From Pleodorina starrii (Eukaryota; Chlorophyta; Chlorophyceae; Chlamydomonadales; Volvocaceae), in NCBI GenBank assembly GCA_030267565.1, contig BRXU01000030.1, forward strand, positions 941,001 through 1,005,000: a stretch of 64,000 nucleotides of DNA, read 5' to 3'. Positions 13,801-30,593 of this stretch are shown in pieces. A program made the position numbers and the translations under genes. The notes beneath the pieces are model-generated. The model had not been told where the DNA came from, did not search any database, and saw only the letters and a list, made by a program, of their open reading frames with translations. The stretch's first letter is position 1. Each line of letters opens with the position of its first letter.

Positions 13801-15598
13801 TGCGCGCAACCCGCGCCCACGCTCACGCACATGCACATACACACGCACGCACACATCCAGCCATACACGCGATCCCAACCCAGTCCCGCCAGCCGCCACA
13901 CAAACGGGAGTTTTGCAGCTCGCCGTAACAACAGCAGCACCAACAGCGACCGTCAGCAACCGTCAGCGACCGTCAGCGACCGTCAACAACCGTCAGCAAC
14001 CGTCAGCAAAGGTCTTCGACGGGGTTGTGCGATTGAGGCCGGCGACGTGCATGCCCGCAACAGGTTTAGGGCGCGCGGCCGCCGTGTGGCTGCAGGACAG
14101 GCCGCGCCAGCCGCCACGAAGGACATTTTGGCGCCATCAGAAACATGTATGAGTGAATGAATAAATGCATGAATGCCTTGCTGCTCGTATGTAAAAGTGT
14201 TTAGGTATGGGCTATGGGGTACGCGCTCTCCACCATGTAACGCCCACACGCACACACAAACACACATTACGGCACCTCGTACGGCACTCCGCCTTACCTT
14301 GAGGCTCACAAACATACGCCCCCAACTTCGTCATGCACGGCAGGCGCATCAGCCCTCCCGCCTCCTGCGACAGTGCCGTACAGTTGCCCCGGCCGCTGGG
14401 CCCCACCCAGGCACGCAGCGGGCGGGCGGTGCCGGTCGCGCCACCCATCCGCGTCCCGCCGGTCCCGGAGCGCTCCTTCACGGCGCGAACCTCCGAAAGC
14501 GCCTCAAGCAACAGCGAAGTGTCGTACTCCTGTGGGGAGCCGGGAGACGGGAGAAAGGCGGGTGAATCGGGCTGTGGAAAGAGACACACGGGTGTGGAAA
14601 GCTTTGGAGGAGCAAGCCGCAGCATAGTATTACAGGCAAATGACGCATTGGTTCGACGGGGAAAGGGGAGGGAGAGGCGGAACGGGGCACGATGGACAGG
14701 GAAGGATGGGTGAGGAGTGAGGGGGGACAGGAGCGGGTGTGCTTTGATGCAGGGATGAACTGCTGCAGGGGATGAACTGCGCGATTTCCGGTGTGGGCAG
14801 GATTCTGATTCCTTGCCGCATAGCGGGGGCACCAAAGTGGGGGTACCAAAGCGGGGGTACCAAAGCGGGGGCACCAAAGCTGGGGCACCAAGTCGGGGTA
14901 CCGTGCCTGATGTGAACTCGGTGGTGGCGTCGAGCGGCGGGTCGGGATGGCGACAGTGCAGCAGATGCACACGCAACCCGGGCACGGAAGCGGGCGCGGC
15001 ACACAAAAACACCCCACCCAGGACCCAGCCCGAGTGGGTGGGTGGAGCCCATTGCCATCGCAACAGCAGACGACAACACCCTAGCCCGGTTATGCATTTC
15101 CGCTGCATTCCCGCTGCAATGCACGACCAGATGACCAGCTGGCTCAAACCTCTCCGGTGCATGGACTATGGAGCCCACTGTAAAACCACCACCCTACAGT
15201 GTCAGCAGCCCGCTCCTCCGGAACATCCTTTCACACCGTTGCGATTCACGCATCCCAAGTCCCAATGCAACGGTGCGACATCAGAGATCGGCCAAGTGGT
15301 CTCCAGTTCAAATGGAGCGCCGCTGCTCTCTGCTGCCTTTGGCCGCCTGGCATGGGTTCGGGATCCATCGGGTCGCAGGCGCGGCTGTGTTCAGGCGGGT
15401 GCACGCGATCCGACGTGTCTGGCATAGGCTGGCATCCGGATGCAGGCGATCCGGATCCCGCCGCCGCCGCGGACTCCGGAACAGACTGGAGCGGAAATCA
15501 ATGCGGCACATCCTATTGCAGGCAGGTTGAAGGACTCACCGAAGATATTGATGCGAGTGTGCGGGACGTGTTGGCGCAGGCGACCCTGGCCGCCCGGC
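4943..15598 (-). CDS. Large cell-wall-type protein: C-type lectin domain plus polyproline rods (5' end open)
   Basis: Exons with matching phases on the minus strand are 15598-15540, 14529-14298, 13060-12537, 11830-11794, 11254-11153 and 10756-10086. After an unresolved part (10085-8937) come rod exons 8936-7701 and 7374-5587 and the last exon 5186-4943. The domain order is C-type lectin, Ser/Ala/Pro repeats (APSS units), a charged linker, a domain of about 220 residues I do not recognise, roughly 1000 residues of polyproline, and an 80-residue Pro/Arg tail. Polyproline rods are the hallmark of hydroxyproline-rich algal wall glycoproteins such as pherophorins, so an extracellular matrix role is inferred. 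No pherophorin domain or signal peptide was found; the start codon lies above 15598. An exon at 9927 (YKWLRDAPRRVCFGTS) probably belongs, but its donor is unclear. It could be two neighbouring genes split in the 8.9-10.1 kb gap. Confidence 0.6.
5587..7374 (-). repeat. Polyproline rod exon 2, about 52-residue repeat units
   Basis: A single exon with a TTCGCAG acceptor and a GTAAGT donor, open for 595 codons in the proline frame. It holds about eight tandem units of roughly 155 bases. Each unit is marked on the plus strand by GGCTGCTGGAGTGGTGGTGG (near 6393, 6546, 6700, 6859, 7015 and 7155) and reads Leu-Gln-Pro4-Leu-Gln-Gln-Pro(n) on the minus strand. The plus strand is a near-continuous run of G triplets. 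Confidence 0.85.
7701..8936 (-). repeat. Polyproline rod exon 1
   Basis: Open in the proline frame for about 411 codons. It ends at a GTGAGT donor in phase 2, which joins in frame to rod exon 2 across an intron of about 326 bases (7375-7700). Units of roughly 130 bases recur, for example GAAGACTGCGGCTG on the plus strand near 7887 and 8017. The acceptor at 8937-8938 is the best candidate, not proven. Confidence 0.7.
12785..12872 (-). repeat. 12-bp coding minisatellite (APSS units)
   Basis: About seven copies of GCGGAGGATGGC or GCTGAGGATGGC on the plus strand, read as Ala-Pro-Ser-Ser on the minus strand inside the exon 13060-12537. The unit is a multiple of three, so copy number can change without breaking the frame. 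Confidence 0.8.
13925..14012. repeat. 10-bp tandem repeat in an intron
   Basis: About seven copies of CGACCGTCAG or CAACCGTCAG, inside the intron between the second lectin exon and the Ser/Ala/Pro exon. Confidence 0.8.
14298..15598 (-). other. C-type lectin domain encoded by two exons
   Basis: Exon 15598-15540 ends with ACANTSRTLASISS and joins in phase 0 to exon 14529-14298, which begins EYDTSLLLEAL. The second exon ends with RAWVGPSGRGNCTALSQ, then LMRLPC, then LGAYVCE. The spacing Cys-14-Cys-8-Cys and the WVG and VCE landmarks fit the second half of a C-type lectin fold. The first half (Ala-X3-Cys followed by LASI) fits too. A calcium-binding EPN or QPD triplet is not visible, so sugar binding is uncertain. 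Confidence 0.65.
14820..14902. repeat. 14-bp tandem repeat in an intron
   Basis: Five copies of ACCAAAGCGGGGGT with small changes, inside the intron that splits the C-type lectin domain. Confidence 0.85.
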
Positions 15599-18500
15599 CT
15601 GTGATGTCGGCCCAGTAGATCTCCAACGGTCGCCCGCTGGCGGTGACGACGACTCGGGAAGGGCGCCGCGTCCATGTAAGTTCCACGGCACGATCTTCAC
15701 GAGCTGACGGGATAAATTGGAAATTAGGTGGTGCGGAGGGGGCGTCCAAACGGTTGGCATGGCGATGCCGATTTCTCCGTAACCGCAACAGGACGAATAA
15801 AGCTGAGGATTCGGTATGAGTTCCAAGATACGGACATAAAATGCACATAATTTGTCGACTGGGTAGGGATACTTAGATGATCGGCGAGAGGCGCGGTCAC
15901 TGCGGTTTACCTGCCCCCGCCATCGCGGTCGCTTGACGCCATAGAAAGTGCTGGCCAAGCAGCAAGATGAGTGATACCAGCTTCCATCTCGTCATCTCTA
16001 TTTATTACCAATTAGGCAGGCAACTGTCGCATCTGCCGCAAGGAGCGATTCAAGTAACTTGCTTGCGCCGGACAAATGCGACTCCAGCGCTGCAGCCCCT
16101 CCAAAATACTCCAATGAAGCTAGCCAATGTCCTCGTTACGTTAAATCGTGCAATGCTAAGCCGGGGCGATTGCTAGATAAGGCTCGGCGACGCCAAAAAC
16201 TGCCAGTCGCCACAGTCCACAGCGACCTGCGATAAGTGATGATGTTTGCTAATTCATTTTTCAGAAATAAATCAAATTCATTATTTCCCTGTATAACAAG
16301 TCATGGCATAAAACCAATGCTAACGACCGTTAGTTGATATCGAATGGCTTGAACTTGCCTTGTCTTTGCGTATCCGAGCCATTTTCCGAGTCCAAACCGC
16401 GCCTAACTATTTGCGAATTGGCCTTGGGAGTGCTGGCGCTTTCTGGGTCATTCTGGTGCGCTTACATTTGACGTACGACATGCTATGGACGACGACGTTA
16501 CTAGACAGTTCAAGTGCAAGTGCCTGACGGTCGGACAGGCGCCAGACCCCGTTCGTTTGATTAGCGCACATGATGGGGGTGGACACAACACAATTGACAT
16601 TTGATGTTCTGCACCAGGGTAGCAACTCGCTTGCAACGATCATGTAATCAAGCTGGTACACCGACTAACTAGGCATCGTGGAAAAACAACAAACGCGCTT
16701 CATTAGAAGTCGAAAATTTCTGCAAATGCGCTGTCAATTCAGTCCCGAGGGTCGCCATGATCAGTGTTTCCCGACCGTCAAAAACAATGTTTGACTAAAC
16801 AGAACTTCGTCACGTTATGCAATTTCAGGCGGCCTTTATGCAAAAGCGCGACGGCAGGTCCTTACACGCGAGCAGGCGTCTTTGGTGCGTCGCCCTGCAC
16901 TTCGCCCTGCACAGCGCTTGCATATGTGCAGCCAAGTACTTGCAACCTGCACCAACGCAACCAATTATGTCTCAAATGCTTAATCCATATACCACCCATG
17001 GTGATATGCTGTTCCCGGACGGGGGATGTCATCCATGCCACTACCGGATGCCGACACGAGCCGACTTTTACTATACAACCAATCCGGCTGCAAGTCTTAT
17101 GTCAACCAATTGCGACACTACTAAAATATCTACAATCATCCCTGACAATAATACATATCTTTGTTTCCAGTTGAGGGAAGTCGTTCATTGCCGCAACGGT
17201 CGCCCACCTTCGCCTTCGACAAGTTACGTCTACATTTTTTCCAAAAGCCGGCGATCACCACCACAGCTTTCGGCCAAAGTTGATAACATATATAAAAATA
17301 TAGCTCAAGCTTGCATCACCGGCTTTTGCGGTGCGGGTGCTGCCGCACGCGTTCGAGAACCGATGACTTTCGCAGGCTTCGCTAACGCTGCTAACGACGG
17401 CGCAATTCCAAACTTACCCATTGCATGGTTCGTTTCTTTCCCCCCTCCCCGCTCTGATTGCGTTGCTTTTCTTCACACCTTCGTAATTTAATATTTATCG
17501 CCATACGCTGCGAATGTGCAGTGTTTCGGAAAGTCAGCGGCTTGCGACGCGGTGGCAAGCCAATAGATCAGCAGCAAATGGAAGGACCGGCCAAGGCCGC
17601 CTCAGGCCATCACGCGCAGCAGCTAAGAAATACTAAGAACTCCATGCATCCGTATTGAGCGTGCAGATCTTCACAAATTGGTTACATCGGTTGCCAGGCC
17701 TTTCTCACCCCCGCTTTCCTCCCCCCTCCCAGCTCCCACCCCCACGCATTGTCTTCGGTAATCCAGACGCAATTCCGAATGCCCCATCAAGCGCAAGTGA
17801 AACAAAGCACCCTACGCTGTGCCGCGCACGGTGCGGCCTTCGAATCGAGCAGGGCGATGAAGGGCCGGACGCAAGCCCACGCATCTTGCATTCCCACCAG
17901 TCGCAGCGTCGGGACGGATAGACCGAGCGCGCGCCCCAACCGGCCCTCTCACCCCACAGGCTCCAAAGCTCCCCACGGCCCCTCAGCACACCACCGCCCG
18001 CGCCGCCCCCTCCCCATTACCGATCAGTCCAATGCTCCTTCCCCCGCCCACTCCTCTGCTCCTCTCTCCCCCACTAGTGTGCGCGCTCTCTTCCCCTCTA
18101 TCTCTCCGCCCTGTCTGTGCCTGCCTGTCTTCCTAACTTCTCCTCGCTGAGCTGAATCGAAACTTGGCCGTCAAACCATCGGCTCCAAAGGCACGGGGAA
18201 GCTCGTGACCCATGGGACGGCCCCAGACCCCACCACCGACCCCGCCGCGCACTTACTTCACCCCATGCCGCGCCCGCTCTCCCCACATGCACGTGCCCCC
18301 GGGTGACGAGGATTTCATGTTGGGGGGGGGGCCAGGGATTAGAAAGAAGACACCGCAGCAAAGGAACGGAGACGGCGAATGGGGGAAACAGGGGCGGAAT
18401 CTCGTTGCTCAGCCGCAGACATGAACGTAACATAACAGTCGTAACGCCTGCGTAACGCCTGCGCAGCCACCCTTCTCGCTCACGATGCAGTGCGCAATAC

Positions 18501-21500
18501 AAATCGGAGAGGAAAGGACAGGAAAGAAGTCTCAAGGTCAAATCACAACCAAAGCCACCACACATATACAAAAAATACCAAACCCCGTTCTTTGAACGGT
18601 CCGTTAAAGCGGTTGCCCCCACGGGCGCCAACTGGAAATCCCAACCGAAACCCGGCCAGACCCGCTCGTCCACACACACACAGTAGTTGACTGGTGGACG
18701 TGACGGGGCCTCCGATAGGTCGGTACGGCAGTCTGTGCCGTACCGATGATCGCATGGTGTAGTACAAAGTGGACAGAATTAGGTGGGCGCCTGCTGCAGA
18801 GGGGAAAGGTGGGGCCGGGCGCGTGAAACCCGCGACAGGGGCCATTGCGCTTTGGCTTGAGTTGGGTGGCCGCGGACTCAGCATACCGCAAACCCCTGCC
18901 TCTTGGAGCCAGCGCGCCCGCGCCCCCCCCCCCCACACACACACACGCACACACAGAGGCGGCCGGCGCCGGGCCTTGTCCGTAATGAAATTGTCCCGCC
19001 TGGCAGGATTCTCAAACGCCCGAGGTCCTTAGTGACCTTGCAGCGACATAACCGATCAGACATTAGGGTGAACATGACGATATCCGCCGGTGGGCACGCC
19101 ACCTCCGCCTCTGCGACAGCATGAGGCCCCACACGTTTCCTTATGTAGTTCAATCCTACGCCCCGACCTAGGACCGAATGCCGGCAGCCCCAGCCCTTTA
19201 TCACGCGCACCGCTCGCGCCGCCACCGCTGCGTCGTTGCGCTCCCCCCTCCCCCCTTCCCCACTCCCCCCCACCACCACCCACCACCCACCACCACCAGC
19301 AGCAGCACGCAGCTGGCCCAGCGCGTTCGTCCACCAGTCTATTCGTACTCTGTACAACATACGGTGCCGCGAGCAAGCTCCCATGCTCGCGCCCGACTCT
19401 CATGCTCGTCCATGGACGAGCAAACCGCCTGACGTCGCCCGCGCGCCGCGGACCATGTCCCTTATTCCCTGTTGCTCACACCATCACCCCACCAGCGAGG
19501 GCCCCGTTAGCAGAAGCAACGTCAATCGTCTCCGCGCCACCTCCGCCGACCCGTCAATCCGCCAATCCCTCCCCCTACGTGGACAATCCCCCGGCGTCCA
19601 CACGCACGTTGGCACACAAACCCCGCAAAACACAAAACACAGCCCGATGCTTCTCCCGTGCTGCTGTACTACTCGAACATATCCCAAAGGTACATATGCC
19701 GCTGCAAAGGTAAGTGAAATGCGCCTGTCGCCTGGGCTGCCGTACACGGCCCGCCGCTGGTGCACATGAGTAATGCTCCGTCCTGGCTCCGCCGGTACAC
19801 ATCAGTCGCGAGGGATGAAGGGGTGTGGGGGAGCGTCGTGCGGCTGTATGTCTCTCCCGCTCTCTCTCTCCCCGCATCTCTGTCATCAATGAGGCAACCC
19901 TACGGTCCCACGTGTAAGGTCCCCATCATTCTCGCGGTGGCCTACCCCCCTGGAGTCTCTCCAACCACATGGTTGGCATGACCGACCCACGGGTCATCAG
20001 CATGCCACTGCCAGGTCGCGGCGGCAAAACACACACACAGACACATACGTCGCCCCCGCCACACCCCCGCTCCTCCTCCCCTCCCGGCAAACGTCCACAC
20101 CAAACACGCCAACCCAACCAACCACCGCACACGGTTACCGTGAAGTCGCCACGGTACAACGATAATTATTTGCCGTATTTGAGCCGTACTAAGGACAATG
20201 TGCAATCACATTGTGCGCATTACTGGCCCGCAGCTGGCAAACGATCCCTCAGCTCCCTCAGATAGAGCCGAAACGCGGTGCGGGAGGGACCTACCGTATG
20301 TATAGAAAGAGAGCACAGGGCACATAAACAGGGAAACAGAGCAGATCAAAGAAGTGTCGAAACCACTTTGGGCGAAGATGTATCCGTTTGGTGTGATCGA
20401 CGAGAGCCCAGCATCCTGGCCGCCGCTCCTGCAGGGGGCGGCAACCCCTGGCGCGCCGCCGCCGCCACCATTTCCGCCACCGCAACAGCAGCGGCACCAC
20501 CACCACCAGCACCACCACCACCACCAGCCAGCCATCATGGACGCCGCTGCACCTTCCCATGCAACACTGCTGACCCATGGGACAGTGCATACCCAATGAG
20601 GCCCTGTAGATAGACCCGGGAAAACATCAGTCCCACGCTCACACGCCCCGATCCCCCCCAAATCCGCAAATCGTGCCACCGCAGATCGAAGTCCGAACGC
20701 CCACAAACCCCCGAAACCGTAAGAACCGGCGTATATCCTCAGTCCTAAACAGGCAACCATGTGGCGTGCACGCATGCCGCCTTGCCCGCCCAAAGGACGA
20801 GCTGGATGCGTGCGAAATTATCTGCAAAAAATACGTTTATCCGCCACCCGCCTAGCAAAATAACAGTTGCCTTTGTGGTAGTACGTAGTAGTCCGACCCC
20901 CGGGCCGGGCATGCCGGCCGCTTGCTCGCATTTCTCGCCTGCAAGGGTTGGTCTCCTTTGACACTGCTACCCCTTGGAGACTTGGCCCTGCAGTACGCCA
21001 TGCACCCGCCATGCACCGGCCGCTCCGAACCAAACCCGCCATGCACCGGCCGCTCCGAAACCCAGTTTGTCCGGCGGAGCCCACCCTCCCATCCATTTCC
21101 CCACTCGTTGAGTTCTCCCGTTTAGAGCCGCCTCCTCCCGGCCCCGACGCCAGCCTTCGAGTGACGCGCGGATTACCGATTTCCCGCGCTCCCCCCGCAC
21201 GCCCCTTTCCCAGGTTCGCGGCTTGCCTGCGGCCTCCTCCTTCCTCCTCTTCCGCTTCCTTCTCCTCCTCCTCCTCCCCCTCGCCCTCCTCCTCCTCCGC
21301 CCTCTCCCTTTCCTCCCCCTTTCTTCTTCCCTAGAGGCGTTCGGCCGCACCAGTCACCACGGCCCTCACGCCGAGCCCGCGCACGCCAGCCTCCATCAAG
21401 CCCCACTGCGCAGGCGCGCACCTCTTCCCACCCTCCCCTCCCGCCCAGCCCCGCCCCCCCCCCCCTCCACACACACACGCACTTCCGCCTCAAGCCATAG

Positions 21501-22003
21501 AAACCGACCTAGTCACACGCACCTCCGCCTCTGCCGAAGGTAGGCCGAAGATCGCCACGGCTCCGAGACGTTCCATCGATCACCACTCACCGAATGGTCA
21601 GAGCGGCCATTCGGCAACCGTGTTTAGGTCAGCATCGCATCTCCCGCCCTAACGACGCCAGCGCCACCCGGGCAGTGTTACCCGGGCACCGTGAAGGGCG
21701 CATGATGAGGGCATCGCATCAGCGGCGCCAAAGGCACATCATCGGCGGCCGGTAAGACGGCCACGGCTCGGCGTCCCCGAATTCCCACCCAACTGCCTAA
21801 CGACCCCTAACGGTCACAACCCAACCGCACGCCTTCGCCACAACGACCAACCGTCCATGCCTCCCCCACCACCATTACGGCCATGACACATGACATACAT
21901 ACGACTTTCACCGACGCAAAGGCCGTACTTCTTACGGGGACTTGTGCCTTTTGACCGCAACCCCGCTGGGAGCGGTCAATGGTTAACGGTTAACGGCCAA
22001 CGG
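15599..22003. other. Stretch without a confident gene
   Basis: The first few hundred bases probably hold the unresolved 5' exons of the cell-wall gene. From about 16.2 to 17.7 kb the DNA is clearly less GC-rich. It contains one plus-strand open frame of 224 codons (16817-17491) with no recognisable motif, which may be chance. Two other weak candidates are a minus-strand segment at about 18960-19170 (ILPGGTISLRTRPG) and a plus-strand segment at 20354-20599 with a His/Gln/Pro run. None has splice support. A 28-bp unit is repeated at 21000-21060. Just before the kinase gene end (21600-22000) I see only scattered short direct repeats. Confidence 0.4.
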
Positions 22004-27510
<5,507 letters not shown>

Positions 27511-29503
27511 CTTAATGCAGCCGCCGCGACAGTACTTGCACGTTCAATAGGTAATCATTAATACACCCATACAAAATTAAGGTTTCTGTAAAAAAAATTA
27601 TGCAAAATCTTAGGGGGACGGGAACGTGTGGCTGCCGATTTGCGCGCGTGTGTGTATTTGCGTGCGCACACCCGGGCGGGCCCAACCCCTCGGCAGTCGG
27701 CGCGACGCCGAACACGGCCAGTCAGGGGACGCCCCTACACACTAAAGCAAGACCTCTTAAGGACAATCTGCGAGATCTCTTTAGAGACCAGAGATCTAAA
27801 ATGTACGGCATCCCAAGGGGGATGCGCGGGCGCTCTCCTCAGAGCCACCGTCACCGCCGCCACCGTCACCCCAGCAGCAGCATCAGCGTCGGCGCTCGCG
27901 CCGAGTAAAGCCCCGTACAGTAAGGCCCCACCTCCCATCCCGATTAACATCCCGCTCCTCCCTTTGCGGGTGCAGCGCCGCACGGCCGTTCGCTGCCGGT
28001 CTGTTCGGCCCCCACCGCCCTCCCCTCCTCTCCCGCGGGCCTCTGTGGCCCCCACCGCGGTCCGGGTTCTCGGTCGCCTACGCCGCCGTCCCTCCGCTCC
28101 TCCGCTGTGGCATCGTCTTCATTGACAAACCACCGCAGCCAGCAGCCCACAAACACTTTGGACCCACTCTTGGGGGTCTGGAGCCCACCCCAACAGCAAG
28201 AACAAGAACAACAACATCAAGGATAACCACAACGAGAAACAAAAAAACAACGAGAATCGCAACTCGTAAGCCTGGCTTTTCTGGTGCCCCGTCTGGGGCC
28301 CCTCGATGAAAATCGCGCATCCCAAGCTCGGCGGCACCAGTGACGCCCGAACGACCCGATTTGGAATTCCGGGTACAGCACTACACGAGGCATAGCCCAT
28401 CGACGACGCGATTCTGAGCCCCGGGACGGCCCTTGTAAAGCCCGGTGCGGCCGATATCGTGTTGTTTTCCCGTATACAGCTGTGTTGGCACCCGCCATAG
28501 GCTAGCCGCAACGGCGACACGCTGTGCAACCCAGTTGGACGAGTGGTTTCGGAGCCGCCCAGGCCTCGGCCCAGGCCCAGGAGGCGGTCCCAGGAGGCGA
28601 AGCCATCCGGCCGTGGCGCAAGGGGCAAGCGCCCCTCATCCTTGCCCATGCCGCAGCGATCGGCGACGGAGAGGGCAAGCCGTGTAAGAGTGTAACACCG
28701 CGGATGGCGGCGGAAAGCTGACCACGTTGCGATTGACACGCGCCTCGTGACCCTCATCCCGTCGATTGACACGCCCCGCCCCGCGTCCCGCGTCCCGACG
28801 GATTCGCCGGTTCACCGGGCACAGAGCCGGGCGCTGGTCCTCCTGCCGGACGACAGCGTCGCGCTGCAAATCCAGGTGCGGTAGCGCCGCGACGGCGGCG
28901 CTGTGGCGGCGGCGGCGGCGGCGCCGCCGCCGCCGCCGCCGACGGCGGCGCCGCGGAGGAGGACGATCAGTCACCGGTCAGCCTCCTCCCTGCTGCTGCT
29001 GCTGCTGGCGCCATTGATGGAAGGTGGTGGCGCTGGCGGCGGCGACGGCGGCGGCGGCCCCAGCAAGCAAGCAAGCCACAGCCGCCTGGCCCACGCTCGC
29101 GCGCGTGGCGCCGGCCGCGGTGGTTCCCCCATGGATGGTATTAGCCGCTGGGTCCCGGGGGTCCCGGGCCGCTGTAGATCCCGCCCGTACGCCGCTGCGG
29201 AACTCTGGCCGTTGCGGAAATCTGTCGCTGCGCCGGAATTTCGCCGCAGCGGAAGTCTGGCCCGCGACCGTGCATGGGCCCTCAGCCTTGGGCGCCCAGG
29301 TTGCGTTTGTGTTTGTGTATGTGTGTTTGTGGGTTCGAATCCCGCACACCGCAGCAACCGCCACCAGCTGGCAGCGCGCGGTGAATCGTGTCGCACCGGG
29401 CGCGTACGACGCACGCGCAGCGGCGCTGGCGGGGATGAGCGGAGGACGGGACCGAGGCTTTGACGGCGGCTCTGCCCTAGCGCCGGATAATGCTTCAGAA
29501 GCA
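27511..29503. other. 5' flank of the kinase gene, no confident gene
   Basis: Holds GC-rich, low-complexity sequence around 28880-29080. A minus-strand frame near 28978-29300 would encode a hydrophobic Ala-rich segment and a Gln run but has no clear start or splice support. I see no family signature. Promoter elements of the kinase gene presumably lie just above 27510; no TATA-like box stands out. Confidence 0.4.
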
Positions 29504-30593
29504 TCATATGCCTCCAGAGCTGTCTGCGTGATCGGATGACCCCTGGCAGTTCCCGCTGCTGCGGCGGCGGTGGCGCCGCCGCAGCCGATTCCCTCTAACG
29601 ACTACCAACGAACCCAACGAACCCAACGGCCCCAGCCCGAATCGACTCACCAGACCGCTCGGCGCAAGCCCTGCGGGCAATTCCGGCCCACAGCGATTGT
29701 CACACTGCGAAGAGAGGAACCGCGGCAAGGGAGCAACCGTGGTGGCACCTCAGTAATTTCAGTGCGGCGGCACGGGCCCCGGTATGCATCGGTGCGATCA
29801 TATTCTCTGGGCCAAACTTTCAACCAGCCCGTGCCTGGCAGCAAGCCATAGGCTTGGTATCCCAGGAGCTGTATCTAGGAGGACGTGCCGGCTTGTCCGG
29901 CAGAGCGAGTGGCGAGAAATGGTGTTGGTCATGATTTGACGACTACAGGGCTCGATGCCGTTGCCCGTCCGCCCGTTCGCGAGGATCGTGGTCAAGATTG
30001 TCGCCGCCTGGGTTGAATCAGACAAATTTCTTAATGCACGTCGCCGCTACATTCGCCCAGTCCTACCTTTCGTAGGATTTCGGCGCGACGTGGTCGCGTG
30101 GGGGGATCTGTAATGATGGCGTCGCTTGCTGTGACGGGTCCGCCATGACGGGCGTGGGAGCCGCCATTGGTTGTGGAACTGGTACGGCCTGGATTGCTTG
30201 GTATATTGCAGGAGGAGTCGCGGTCGGTGCGCCCGCGACCTCCGCAGCGCTTTTGAAGATGTCGGGCGGTTGAGTGCCGGGCGCCTTCGGCCTCGACGTA
30301 CGTAAAGTTGTTGACGAGTCACTGTCAATGCTGTAACTGCAGGTCGGGCAGAAGTCATTGCGCACATTTCCTTTCGCGAAGCGGCTCAATTGCCCCGCTT
30401 GAGCGGGCACATTGCCGTTGCCGCACTGACCCCCGAACACATCAGATGGTCGCAAGCTGCTGCCAGCTTCTGTATGAATGAGTATGTAAAGGATTGTCGA
30501 CAGCGATCGCACCTTGAATTTGCGTCCGTATCGTTCACTTCCGCGTCGTCGGCCCCAGGGACATCTGCTTTTGTCTCTGACCTTTGGAAAACC
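29504..30593 (-). CDS. Unrecognised protein, 3' exons (5' end open)
   Basis: Four exons with matching phases: 30593-30513, 30459-30067, 29704-29651 and 29558-29504 (TGA), 193 codons and a stop. All have GT-AG introns (donors GTGCGA, GTAGGA, GTGAGT). The predicted sequence has an acidic stretch (ADDAEVNDTDANSS), then QCGNGN and NDFCPTCSYSIDSDS, whose cysteines could bind a metal. A Pro/Ala/Gln-rich linker (VPVPQPMAAPTPVM) and a Cys-containing end (NCPQGLRR, CSGNCQGS) follow. No family is recognised. The gene must begin above 30593. Two acceptors (30459 and 29558) were chosen because they alone keep the frame open, so small errors are possible. Confidence 0.42.

Noticed and set aside
29325..29352. 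tRNA-like T arm (GGGTTCGAATCCC)
   Set aside because: The T stem pairs, but no matching acceptor strand, D arm or anticodon arm is found upstream.
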